DNA of 64,000 nucleotides, from assembly GCA_045578425.1 (NCBI GenBank), contig JAZNKF010000063.1, positions 66,230-130,229 of the forward strand. The letters are read 5' to 3'. Below the pieces are notes generated by a model. The model worked only from the letters and a program-made list of their open reading frames with translations. It was not told where the DNA came from and searched no databases. Origin of the DNA: RGIG3009 sp045578425 (lineage in GTDB: Bacteria; Bacillota; Clostridia; Oscillospirales; Acutalibacteraceae). Each line of letters opens with the position of its first letter. The first letter of the stretch is position 1. The position numbers and the translations under genes were made by a program. Below, piece after piece: positions 42,742-52,393 of this stretch.

Positions 42742-44016
42742 AGCATTGTATAATTTTTGGGCATAAGCCAGTTCAGCGCAAATGCAAAACAGTTCCATTG
42801 CAAGGCTCAGTTCCGAAAGCGGGGGATAAGACGGCGCAATACGAAGCACAGAATCTTTGGGATCGTTGCCGTAAGGGTAAGTAGCACCTGCGGGGGTGAT
42901 AACCACACCGACCTCTTTGAGCAATCGTACCGTTTCTTTGGCGCAACCATCCGGCAATTCCACGCTGATAAAATATCCGCCGTTGGGACGGTGCCACGTG
43001 GCAACATCGGTATCACCTAAACGCCTTTCCAATGTGGAAAGCACGGTATCAAATTTCGGACGCAAAACCGCGGCATGCAATTTCATGTGGTTCAGCACAC
43101 CCTCGGCATTGCCGAAAAAGCGGGTATGGCGCAACATGTTCACTTTGTCGTGACCAATGGTTTGCATGGATAAACGGCGTTTAATATCCTTAATATTGGC
43201 ATTGCTCGCGCCTACCACGGCAACACCGGCACCGGGGAATGTCACTTTGGAAGTCGAGGCAAAGCAAACCACCATATCTTCGTGTCCTAAGGCATGTGTT
43301 TCTTCAAAAATATTCAACAACGTATCAGGCGTGTCGGTCAGGTGATGAATACAATAGGCATTATCCCACATAATACGAAAATCGGGTGCCGCGGGTGTCA
43401 AACGTGCCAAACGGCGCACCGTTTCGTCGGAATAGGTAATCCCCTGCGGGTTGGAATACATCGGCACGCACCACATACCTTTAACGGCAGGGTCTTTTAC
43501 CAGTTCTTCCACCATGTCCATATTGGGTCCTGCCTCTGTCATGGGTACCGAAATCATGGTAATGCCAAAATGTTCCGTAATGGAAAAATGACGGTCATAA
43601 CCCGGTACGGGACACAAGAATTTCACTTCCGGCAACTTGCACCACGGTGTGTTACCGCATAACCCCGTGGCGAAAGCTTGTGCAATATAATCGAACATCA
43701 AATTCAAACTGGAATTCCCGCAAACGATTATATTGTCAGCAGGAATTTCCAACAAATCGGCAAACAAAGCCTTCGCTTCGGGAATACCGTCCACCAACCC
43801 GTAGTTGCGGGTGTCAAACCCCGCCTCGGTGCAAAAGCCATCGCGAGCATTGACACAATCAAGCAAACCAACGGTAAGGTCCAGTTGGTCGGCACCGGGC
43901 TTTCCGCGGGACATATCCAGCGAAAGATTCTTTGCTTTGTACGCTTCATATTCTTTTTGTAACACGGCAATACGCTGTGCTAATTCTTGTTTTGTCATCG
44001 CCTGTAAAGCGGGCAC
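42739..44016 (-). CDS. Type Ic aspartate aminotransferase (PLP-dependent)
   Basis: The 425-residue enzyme belongs to the MocR-like aspartate aminotransferase group seen in Corynebacterium. Landmarks are NLSLDMSRGKPGADQLDL, RNYGLVDGIPEAKALFADLL, CGNSSLNLMFDY, VPMYSNPQGITYSDETVRRLA, MWDNAYCIHHL and the PLP-lysine segment CFASTSKVTFPGAGVAVV. It interconverts aspartate/2-oxoglutarate and oxaloacetate/glutamate. The GTG at 44016 is chosen from AAGGAG 8 nt upstream; the next ATG (43998) is too far from any site. Confidence 0.92.
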   Translation of the reverse strand: MPALQAMTKQELAQRIAVLQKEYEAYKAKNLSLDMSRGKPGADQLDLTVGLLDCVNARDGFCTEAGFDTRNYGLVDGIPEAKALFADLLEIPADNIIVCGNSSLNLMFDYIAQAFATGLCGNTPWCKLPEVKFLCPVPGYDRHFSITEHFGITMISVPMTEAGPNMDMVEELVKDPAVKGMWCVPMYSNPQGITYSDETVRRLARLTPAAPDFRIMWDNAYCIHHLTDTPDTLLNIFEETHALGHEDMVVCFASTSKVTFPGAGVAVVGASNANIKDIKRRLSMQTIGHDKVNMLRHTRFFGNAEGVLNHMKLHAAVLRPKFDTVLSTLERRLGDTDVATWHRPNGGYFISVELPDGCAKETVRLLKEVGVVITPAGATYPYGNDPKDSVLRIAPSYPPLSELSLAMELFCICAELAYAQKLYNA

Positions 44017-44089
44017 GATAACCACTCCTTCTCTGCTTAGGCTTTCGAGAGTCGAACCCTTTGCGGTTTTGCTCGCCAGCCTACGATAC

Positions 44090-44118
44090 AGTCTACTACA
44101 ACTTCATCCGTTTTGCAA
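44090..44118 (-). promoter_or_regulatory. Likely promoter of the aminotransferase gene
   Basis: -35 TTGCAA, 17 bp, -10 TAGACT on the minus strand. Confidence 0.5.
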
Positions 44119-44149
44119 GTCCAAAATGAAAAACTTGCAAAAATTAATT

Positions 44150-44197
44150 TTAGCAAAAAATAAAGTCCCTTGCCCGCAAAACGGACAAGGGACTTTG
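44150..44197 (-). terminator. Intrinsic terminator of asnS
   Basis: AAAGTCCCTTG and CAAGGGACTTT arms, extended by CCG/CGG pairing near the loop, are followed on the minus strand by TTTATTTTTTG. Confidence 0.88.
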
Positions 44198-44203
44198 CTG
44201 TAT

Positions 44204-45598
<1,395 letters not shown>

Positions 45599-45637
45599 TT
45601 TTATCGCCCTTTTCTGCTAAAAACATTACAACTAATT

Positions 45638-45665
45638 ATTATAACAAATCCTGACAAAAATACAA
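45638..45665 (-). promoter_or_regulatory. Sigma-A promoter of asnS
   Basis: -35 TTGTAT, 16 bp, -10 TATAAT on the minus strand. Confidence 0.7.
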
Positions 45666-45668
45666 GCA

Positions 45669-46172
45669 CTATTTTCGCTTTATCAGTGTTACCAACGCGC
45701 AAAGCAGTTCTGTCAACGAGTATGCGGCGGAAACGTAAGCGCGTACCGATAAATTGTACCAAATCCACAGCGAACAGCAAATAATACCGATAACACGCAA
45801 CAACCGCTCATTCTTTTGCCATGCGGCAAAAGTGAACAATAACGAAGTGATAAGCGGTACCACCGTGTGCCATCCGTTTAAGAAAAACAACCCGATTCCT
45901 AAACTAAGACCCAAAAAAATCAACAAAGTACTTTTCTTGTTTTCTCGCTTTTTCTTTTCGTTTTGCCAAAAAACAACGTACTTCACAACCGAAACCGCGT
46001 TGCTTGCCACACCGGAAAAAGCGCCCAATAACGCGTATTGGGCGCCGTACAGCACGTTATTCAGTAATTGCCAAGCCAAAAACGAAGACCGCTTTTTTGC
46101 CAAATAACTTGCGCACGAAACCGCGCAAGTAATCAGTGCTACCGCTTGGGCAATCCAAAAATAAATATCCAT
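45669..46172 (-). CDS. YgjV-family inner membrane protein
   Basis: This 167-residue protein has about five membrane helices and the pattern of YgjV/Imp-YgjV proteins (WQLLNNVLYGAQYALLGAFSGVASNAV near 35-61). The biochemical role is unknown. The ribosome site AAAAGGA lies in the end of the upstream phosphohexomutase gene, 11 bp from its stop, so it is probably translated from the same message. The ATG at 46172 is chosen; a TTG just before is possible. Confidence 0.78.
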   Translation of the reverse strand: MDIYFWIAQAVALITCAVSCASYLAKKRSSFLAWQLLNNVLYGAQYALLGAFSGVASNAVSVVKYVVFWQNEKKKRENKKSTLLIFLGLSLGIGLFFLNGWHTVVPLITSLLFTFAAWQKNERLLRVIGIICCSLWIWYNLSVRAYVSAAYSLTELLCALVTLIKRK

Positions 46173-46182
46173 CAATTAATTG

Positions 46183-47931
46183 TTACGTCCTTTTCTTGCA
46201 AACTCTTTTCTTTTTCGGGCCCTCTTTTATCAGTTGTTCTGTCACTGTCAACAGTTTTTGTATTAGGGCATCGGCTTCATCTACGGTGTTGCCTGTGGCG
46301 GTAACGTAGCCTTTCACCTTCGGTTCTGTACCTGACGGTCGAATAATGACTTCGGCATGTTGTTCCAATTCAAACGTCAACACGTTGGATTTCGGCAACT
46401 GCAGAATTTCACGTTCACCGTTATCTGTTTTACGTTCCGATAACAGGTAATCGGCAACTGCTACCACTTTCAGTCCTGCTAATTCAGCGGGCGGTGCGGT
46501 GCGCAGACACGTCATCAACGCATCCATGGCTTCCATCCCTTTGGCACCCTCGAATTGTACGTTTACCAAACGGTGACGGTATACACCAAATTCTTTGTAC
46601 AAAGCATCTAACACGTCACAAAGGGTTAACCCTTGCGCCGCATAATACGCTGCCATTTCACAAATGAGCATCGAGGCAACCACCGCATCTTTATCTCGCG
46701 CATGGGTGCCCACCAAACAACCGTAACTTTCCTCAAACCCAAACACAAAGCGTTCGGGAGCATCTTCTTTTTCCAAATCCACAATCTGTTCACCGATGTA
46801 CTTAAAACCGGTCAACACGTTGCGCAGTTCACAACCGTATTTTTCGGCAATACGCTCGGCAAGATTGGAAGTGACAATCGTTTTAATCACCACCGGATTT
46901 TCGGGCAACGTACCTTGTTCAGCACGGCAAGAGAGAATGTAGTTCAGTAGCAAACATCCCGTTTCATTACCGGTAAGCAACGTGTATTCACCGTTATGAA
47001 GCACCGCAATTCCCACACGGTCGCAGTCGGGGTCGGTGGCCAATAATAAAGCGGGTTTATTTTCCTTTGCTATATCCAGTGCCAGGTTGAACGTTTCGCG
47101 CAGTTCGGGGTTGGGGAACGGCGCAGTGGGGAAGTTGCCATCGGGCAATTCTTGCTCAGGTACAACGGTAACGTTGGATAATCCAATGCGCTCCAATGCG
47201 GCGCGTACCGGCTTGTTACCTGCACCGTTAAGAGGCGTGTAAATCACGTGAATATCACTTTGGCGGCAGACACCGGCATTGATTTGTTGCGCGGTCACAC
47301 AACTTAAATACGTTTCCATCACGTCGTCACCCACCATGGTGATACGCCCGTCCGCAATCGCCGTCTCAAAATCCGCCAAACGGATATCGGTAAACATATC
47401 CAAAGTGCGGATACATTCCGTTACCGCAGCGGCATCGTCGTCGGTCATTTGGAAACCATCGGGACCGTAGCACTTGTACCCGTTGTAAATTGCGGGATTG
47501 TGACTTGCCGTCACCATAATTCCCGCTTGACATGCTAAATGTTTAACCGCAAAGGATAACACCGGTACGGGTGCTAATTCGGCAAACAACCGAACGTCAA
47601 TACCATTACCCGCCAAAACGCGCGCGGCCTCTTTGGCAAACACGTCCGATTTAATACGTGAATCGTAGCAAATCACCACGCACGGTGCAGGGTATCGCGC
47701 GTTCAGGTAATTTGCCAATCCTTGCGTAGCTTTGCGCACGGTGTAAATGTTCATGCGGTTTTCACCCGCGCCGATGACACCGCGCAAACCTGCTGTGCCA
47801 AATTCCAACTCACGGTAAAACCGTTCGTAAATCTCATTATCGTTGCCTGCAATAGCGGTTAATTCCGCGGCAATATCAGTGTCTTCGGTGGCATTTTCCA
47901 GCCAACGTTGGTAATTTTCCCAAACTGTCAT
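46183..47931 (-). CDS. Phosphoglucomutase/phosphomannomutase
   Basis: This 582-residue alpha-D-phosphohexomutase interconverts hexose 1- and 6-phosphates. Key parts are FGTAGLRGVIGAGENRMN, active-site serine loop GIMVTASHNPAIYNGYK, metal loop TDPDCDRVG, sugar-binding GFEESYG and phosphate-binding IIRPSGTEPKVKGY. The length and FGTAGLRG start match the PgcA-like group in Firmicutes, which feeds glucose 1-phosphate to wall polymer and glycolipid synthesis. The ATG at 47931 follows AAGGAG by 7 nt. Confidence 0.94.
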   Translation of the reverse strand: MTVWENYQRWLENATEDTDIAAELTAIAGNDNEIYERFYRELEFGTAGLRGVIGAGENRMNIYTVRKATQGLANYLNARYPAPCVVICYDSRIKSDVFAKEAARVLAGNGIDVRLFAELAPVPVLSFAVKHLACQAGIMVTASHNPAIYNGYKCYGPDGFQMTDDDAAAVTECIRTLDMFTDIRLADFETAIADGRITMVGDDVMETYLSCVTAQQINAGVCRQSDIHVIYTPLNGAGNKPVRAALERIGLSNVTVVPEQELPDGNFPTAPFPNPELRETFNLALDIAKENKPALLLATDPDCDRVGIAVLHNGEYTLLTGNETGCLLLNYILSCRAEQGTLPENPVVIKTIVTSNLAERIAEKYGCELRNVLTGFKYIGEQIVDLEKEDAPERFVFGFEESYGCLVGTHARDKDAVVASMLICEMAAYYAAQGLTLCDVLDALYKEFGVYRHRLVNVQFEGAKGMEAMDALMTCLRTAPPAELAGLKVVAVADYLLSERKTDNGEREILQLPKSNVLTFELEQHAEVIIRPSGTEPKVKGYVTATGNTVDEADALIQKLLTVTEQLIKEGPKKKRVCKKRT

Positions 47932-47962
47932 AGGAACACTCCTTATTGTTTTGATAAACCCC

Positions 47963-47991
47963 ATTATACAAACTTTTTTCAAAAAAAGCAA
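47963..47991 (-). promoter_or_regulatory. Sigma-A promoter of the phosphohexomutase gene
   Basis: -35 TTGCTT, 17 bp, -10 TATAAT on the minus strand. Confidence 0.78.
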
Positions 47992-48008
47992 GTACAGCCG
48001 CGCGACGT

Positions 48009-48040
48009 AAAACGACAGCACCGAATTTCGGTGCTGTCGT
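48009..48040 (-). terminator. Intrinsic terminator of the YtrA/ABC operon
   Basis: 12-bp arms ACGACAGCACCG / CGGTGCTGTCGT with a 5-nt loop are followed by TTTT on the minus strand, right after the permease gene. Confidence 0.86.
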
Positions 48041-48047
48041 CATGCAA

Positions 48048-50198
48048 TTATTTTTCTTTTTCATCAAGACTTTCAAGATGTTGGATAAACCATGTAGGCG
48101 GCTGTTCACAAGGATAATACGCATCATAAGTCACATAATCGGTATACGTGTAACCGGTAGCATCTGAGGTTTTCTTCTCTGCGACAGACACGCACAAATA
48201 AATGAACGGTTTTGTGGCATCGGTCACTTCTTCTTTCGGCATACCTTTTGCCCATTCCTTGATTTGGTCAGTATAAAGTTGTAACTCACTGTCGTATAAA
48301 CTCAACGAATAATTGCCGTATTCTTCATCTAACCCAAAGTAGGAAGCGGAAAGGTAATCCATTTTCTTTGCCTCTTTTTCACCCGATAAAAAGGCTAAGG
48401 GTTTGTTGAAATCATTAGTATGCTGCCGCATTTCAGTGTGCAACTCGATATATTTGGCACACGTCACCGGTAGTACTTCGGGAGAAAGTGTGAAAGCAAG
48501 TTGATACCAACGACTTCCCTCATACGCTTGGGCAAGAAAGGTACAAACGCCGTCAACAGGGACAGCTTCGTATTTTCCACTGACTTGAACAAGTTTGTCC
48601 CCGTGTAACAACGCATACCATTTTTCAAACCCGATTTGTGCTACTTCGTTACACAACGTTTGGTAAAACTCGTTTTTTTGTTTGGTATCGTTAAGATGGA
48701 AACCTTGTTCGGAGGAAAAATAAATGAAACCTAAATTTGAAGCAGGGGGGAGTGTGGTATAAATTTTTTCAAGTCCTTCCACTTCGGAAAGTGCGGCGGA
48801 TAAAATGTGTCCCTCGTCTTTGGTGATCAAAATGCGTCGCTTGCGGGTAATGCCGTTTTGTTTAATCGCAACGGGGATATAGTCCATTTCACGTTGTGCA
48901 TCCCAAAATTTAGAATGGGAATTTTTTACCAATTCCGCCGAATACTGCAAACGGGATGCCACTAATTCGCGCACTTTTTGGTCGGTCAGTTCCACTTTGG
49001 CAAGTTTGGAATCAAAATAATCGGGGGTGTCATTAATCGAAACAGGTTCGCCCGCCCCCAACAACCGCACCGAGGTGATTTCTTCCGTTTGGGGAAGATA
49101 AGAGGAAACCGCGTGATACGTTCCATAAGTGATACCGAATAACCCTACGTTGACAACTACCAAAAGCAAAACGCTTGTCAAACTGCGGCGGAACAATCCT
49201 TTAACGCGGCGGGTGGTGATAATATCAAACACCGGCATCAGCAACACGGAAACGAGGTACATCACGAAGAAAAATTCCCAAGAATAAGAAGAGTATTCCT
49301 CCATAAAGGTAGAACACAAACCAATGGTGGCAACCGACGAGAGCACAGCACCGACCAACAAGCGGTATAATCCGTGCCAATAACGGTTGGGGGCTGCTTT
49401 GTCGGCACTTTCACTGGCACGGCGGGTGAACAAGAACAATGCCAGGAAAAAGTATATCACTGCCAACACCAAGGTGTAAATCCCGCAAGAAAACGTGGAA
49501 AGCGATTCGAAATTGCCGCCGACAAATACTTGGAACACCATTCCCACCGGAACGTTAAACTTAAAATCCAACAACGGCGAAATCGTTAAATCTTTTGTTA
49601 ACGGAAAACCTTCGGCAACTGCGTTGGTTACAAGGTGCAGTACCAATCGCGGCAAAAAGATAATCAACAAAGAAACCAAAACGTTGGCAAATACCGTACC
49701 GGTCACCGACATGGCAATGGCAACGGCCGCGGCAATCGACAACCCACCGGCAAAAACGTTAAAAGCCGTCAGCAACACGTTGGCATAGTTAATGCTGTAT
49801 AGCATGGGGAAGAGGGCGTGTGCCGCGGTGGTGAGTAAAACAGAAGCAGCGGTAACGATTACCAACCACGTGGCAATCGCGGCAAAAAAACTGACGAACA
49901 AACAAGGCCGCGTTGCGGGAATAGCGTGATACAAGTCCGAAGCATCCCGCTTGTTCAAAAACGAGAAAAGCGATAACGTCATCAACGGTGCCACACCGCA
50001 AAACACCAACACAATCAGCGGATTCATCTCCAAAAAGTTGACCGGTTGAACGGTATAGTAGTTTACGCCGTCCAGCCACCGCAAAATCGGTTGCAATATA
50101 CCAAGCAAATTGATGGCAATCATGCTCAAAATCCCAATGAGGCGCAGTTGCCGTAAACCGTCAACGTATAAACGGGCACTGAAAAACGATTTTTTCAT
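48048..50198 (-). CDS. ABC transporter permease-like membrane protein
   Basis: This 716-residue protein has roughly ten membrane helices in residues 15-365 and a large soluble C-terminal part (about 375-716) on the outside. The SFLNKRDASDLYHAIPATR segment near 82-100 is seen in YtrC/YtrD-type ABC-2 permeases. It would work with the ATPase encoded 3 bp upstream. The exported or sensed substrate is unknown; related operons respond to wall antibiotics. Confidence 0.82.
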   Translation of the reverse strand: MKKSFFSARLYVDGLRQLRLIGILSMIAINLLGILQPILRWLDGVNYYTVQPVNFLEMNPLIVLVFCGVAPLMTLSLFSFLNKRDASDLYHAIPATRPCLFVSFFAAIATWLVIVTAASVLLTTAAHALFPMLYSINYANVLLTAFNVFAGGLSIAAAVAIAMSVTGTVFANVLVSLLIIFLPRLVLHLVTNAVAEGFPLTKDLTISPLLDFKFNVPVGMVFQVFVGGNFESLSTFSCGIYTLVLAVIYFFLALFLFTRRASESADKAAPNRYWHGLYRLLVGAVLSSVATIGLCSTFMEEYSSYSWEFFFVMYLVSVLLMPVFDIITTRRVKGLFRRSLTSVLLLVVVNVGLFGITYGTYHAVSSYLPQTEEITSVRLLGAGEPVSINDTPDYFDSKLAKVELTDQKVRELVASRLQYSAELVKNSHSKFWDAQREMDYIPVAIKQNGITRKRRILITKDEGHILSAALSEVEGLEKIYTTLPPASNLGFIYFSSEQGFHLNDTKQKNEFYQTLCNEVAQIGFEKWYALLHGDKLVQVSGKYEAVPVDGVCTFLAQAYEGSRWYQLAFTLSPEVLPVTCAKYIELHTEMRQHTNDFNKPLAFLSGEKEAKKMDYLSASYFGLDEEYGNYSLSLYDSELQLYTDQIKEWAKGMPKEEVTDATKPFIYLCVSVAEKKTSDATGYTYTDYVTYDAYYPCEQPPTWFIQHLESLDEKEK

Positions 50199-50201
50199 CT
50201 C

Positions 50202-51104
50202 TTACACCTCCAATATACCGCCGGCAGTATAGCCAAGCGCTTCCATTTCATACGTAAACACTTCTTCTAACGACAACGGCAGCACGTCAAGCAAAATCGG
50301 CGAAAGTTCCGAAAGCTTTGCCACCGTTTCGTCACGGTTGCCGCGCACAATCAAATTGGCAACCGAACCGCGTTTGACAAAGTTGAGGATTTCCAACATA
50401 CCGAAATCCGCTTCGCTAAACTCATGCGAAAAAGCAATCTGCACTTTGAATAGCGAGGTTTTCAAGTTCTGAATATCGCTTTCCAACACCAAACCGCCTT
50501 TATGCAATAAGGCAAGTTGGTCGCACGTGTCTTCCAGTTCCCGCAGGGAATGGGAGGTGATAATGGCGGTAGCGTTGCGTTCCAGCACTTCTTCGCAAAT
50601 CAAGTTTTTTACGGTATGGCGCATAACAGGGTCCAACCCATCAAACGTTTCGTCAAAAAAGATGTATTGCGGATGCGCCGAAAGCGCCAAAATGGTGGCG
50701 GCTTGCCGTTTCATACCCTTGGAAAAGGTGTTCAAGCCCTTTTGCGGGTTAAGCCCGAAAAGCTTGGTCAACTGCTCAAAGCGGGCATTGTCAAAATCGG
50801 GATGAATTGCAGCGTAGAGTTTTGCCATGCGGTTCATGTTAGCGCCGCCAAGGAAGAATAACCCATCGGGAACAAAAGCAATTTCTGACTTTTTTTGCGG
50901 GTTTTCGTAAATCGGCTCGTCATCAAAGGTAACACTGCCGCTGTCAGCGCGGTAAATGCCCGAAAGCACGCGCAAAAACGTGGATTTTCCCGCACCGTTG
51001 GAGCCAACCATACCATAAATGCACCCTTGCGGTATGGTACAGGAAATGTTGTCTAAGGCTACAAAATCGTCAAATCGTTTGGTAAGACCATGTGTTTGAA
51101 TCAT
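50202..51104 (-). CDS. ABC transporter ATP-binding protein (YtrB-like)
   Basis: The 300-residue ATPase has Walker A GSNGAGKST (about 37-45), the signature region NTFSKGMKRQ where typical transporters have LSGGQ, Walker B YIFFDETFDGLD, and the switch His in TSHSLRELE. The altered signature is typical of YtrB/EcsA-like GntR-linked ABC proteins. The ATG at 51104 overlaps the ytrA-like stop (ATGA). Confidence 0.93.
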   Translation of the reverse strand: MIQTHGLTKRFDDFVALDNISCTIPQGCIYGMVGSNGAGKSTFLRVLSGIYRADSGSVTFDDEPIYENPQKKSEIAFVPDGLFFLGGANMNRMAKLYAAIHPDFDNARFEQLTKLFGLNPQKGLNTFSKGMKRQAATILALSAHPQYIFFDETFDGLDPVMRHTVKNLICEEVLERNATAIITSHSLRELEDTCDQLALLHKGGLVLESDIQNLKTSLFKVQIAFSHEFSEADFGMLEILNFVKRGSVANLIVRGNRDETVAKLSELSPILLDVLPLSLEEVFTYEMEALGYTAGGILEV

Positions 51105-51481
51105 AAACTGACACCTCTTTCTTTGTAAGCATTGCGCACACACTCTATCACTTCTTCGGGCGGAACAGCCGCAAGGGCTAATTCGCTTACCAGTGCATGC
51201 AACTGAGTTAATTTGCGGCGGCTATGTTCCAGTAACAGTTCTTTGGCATTTTTGGCAACAAAACAACCAATCCCCGGCACGGAATAAATAATACCGCGCA
51301 CGTCCAATTCGGAATACGCTTTTTGAATCGTGTTGGGGTTAATGGATAGTTCGAGTGACAAACTGCGTACCGACGGCAATTGTGTTTCTGCGGGGAGTAA
51401 ATCAGTCAGCACAAACTTTTCCAACTGCTCAATCAACTGTTCATATACCGGCTTTCGCGACAGCGGGTCAATATGAAACAT
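51101..51481 (-). CDS. GntR-family repressor (YtrA subfamily)
   Basis: This 126-residue protein has the GntR winged helix YEQLIEQLEKFVLTDLLPAETQLPSVRSLSLELSINPNTIQKAYSELDVRGIIYSVPGIGCFV (13-75) and the short YtrA-type C-terminal helix pair instead of a ligand domain. It leads the three-gene ABC operon and should bind the inverted repeat at 51513-51541. Confidence 0.93.
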   Translation of the reverse strand: MFHIDPLSRKPVYEQLIEQLEKFVLTDLLPAETQLPSVRSLSLELSINPNTIQKAYSELDVRGIIYSVPGIGCFVAKNAKELLLEHSRRKLTQLHALVSELALAAVPPEEVIECVRNAYKERGVSL

Positions 51482-51512
51482 AGGGAGCCTCCTTCCTTTT
51501 GGTTTGGTGAAT

Positions 51513-51541
51513 TAGGTGTACTATTCACCGTAGTACACCTA
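51513..51541. promoter_or_regulatory. Operator of the YtrA-type repressor
   Basis: Perfect 11-bp arms TAGGTGTACTA and TAGTACACCTA separated by 7 bp lie immediately downstream of the -10. YtrA-family sites commonly contain GTGTA...TACAC, matching this. Confidence 0.82.
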
Positions 51542-51542
51542 G

Positions 51543-51571
51543 AATATACCATGCCAAATTCTACTTGTCAA
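51543..51571 (-). promoter_or_regulatory. Sigma-A promoter of the YtrA/ABC operon
   Basis: -35 TTGACA, 17 bp, -10 TATATT on the minus strand. Confidence 0.85.
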
Positions 51572-51581
51572 TACCTTTTGC

Positions 51582-51614
51582 AAAAAAATATTCCCTGCCG
51601 AGAAGCAGGGAATA
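51582..51614 (-). terminator. Intrinsic terminator after tatD
   Basis: TATTCCCTGC / GCAGGGAATA arms with a 6-nt loop are followed by T7 on the minus strand. Confidence 0.9.
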
Positions 51615-51619
51615 AAAGT

Positions 51620-52381
51620 TTACAGTTTATAAAGCGCACGCGCGTTTTGTTCGCCCCATTGCAGTACCGTTTCGGTGTTCACGCCGCGCAAAGCGGCAAT
51701 GGCGGCGGCAGTGTAAATAATTTTTGAAGAATCGCACCGTTTCCCGCGGTACGGTTCGGGCGAAAGGTAAGGGGCATCGGTTTCCAATAACAAACGGTCA
51801 GCGGGAATGGCTTTGGCAACTTCGGTGAGTTTGCGTGCGTTTTTAAATGTCACTACACCGCCAATACCGATATACATTCCCAATTTGACAATCTCGTTTG
51901 CCATTTCCACACTGCCGGAAAAGCAGTGTACCACACCGCGCGGCTGATAGTGTTTGAGATACGATAACGTGTCTTCGTGCGCCTCACGGTCGTGGATAAC
52001 CACAGGCAATCCGCATTCTTTTGCCAACTCCAATTGATGGCAAAACCACTTTTTTTGTTTTTCGCGCGGACAAGCATCTTCATAGTGGTAATCCAAACCG
52101 ATTTCGCCCACTGCCACCACTTTTTCGTCAGCGGCAAGACGGCGCAGTGTTTCCAAATCTTTGTCGACGGCGCGCTCGGCTTCTTCGGGGTGGATACCCA
52201 CCGTGGCAAAGAACTGCGGGTAACGGTGCGCAAGTTCCACCGCCTTGGCGGCGCTGTCGGCAGAGGTGGAACCTTCTACAATACCGCACACTCCGTCTTG
52301 GAATAACTCAGCCAGTAAGGTGTCGCGGTCGTGGTCAAACGATTCGTCCAAATAATGAGCGTGAGTATCAAAAATCGGCAT
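51620..52381 (-). CDS. tatD: TatD-family metal-dependent nuclease
   Basis: The 253-residue TIM-barrel hydrolase has FDTHAHYLD at the N-terminus, GEIGLDYHY (E and D metal ligands), PVVIHDREAHEDTL, GVVHCFSGS and LLLETDAPYLSPEPYRGKR. TatD proteins act as 3'-5' exonucleases in DNA repair. It lies 12 bp after metG, a common pairing in Firmicutes. Confidence 0.95.
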   Translation of the reverse strand: MPIFDTHAHYLDESFDHDRDTLLAELFQDGVCGIVEGSTSADSAAKAVELAHRYPQFFATVGIHPEEAERAVDKDLETLRRLAADEKVVAVGEIGLDYHYEDACPREKQKKWFCHQLELAKECGLPVVIHDREAHEDTLSYLKHYQPRGVVHCFSGSVEMANEIVKLGMYIGIGGVVTFKNARKLTEVAKAIPADRLLLETDAPYLSPEPYRGKRCDSSKIIYTAAAIAALRGVNTETVLQWGEQNARALYKL

Positions 52382-52393
52382 AGCGCATCACAC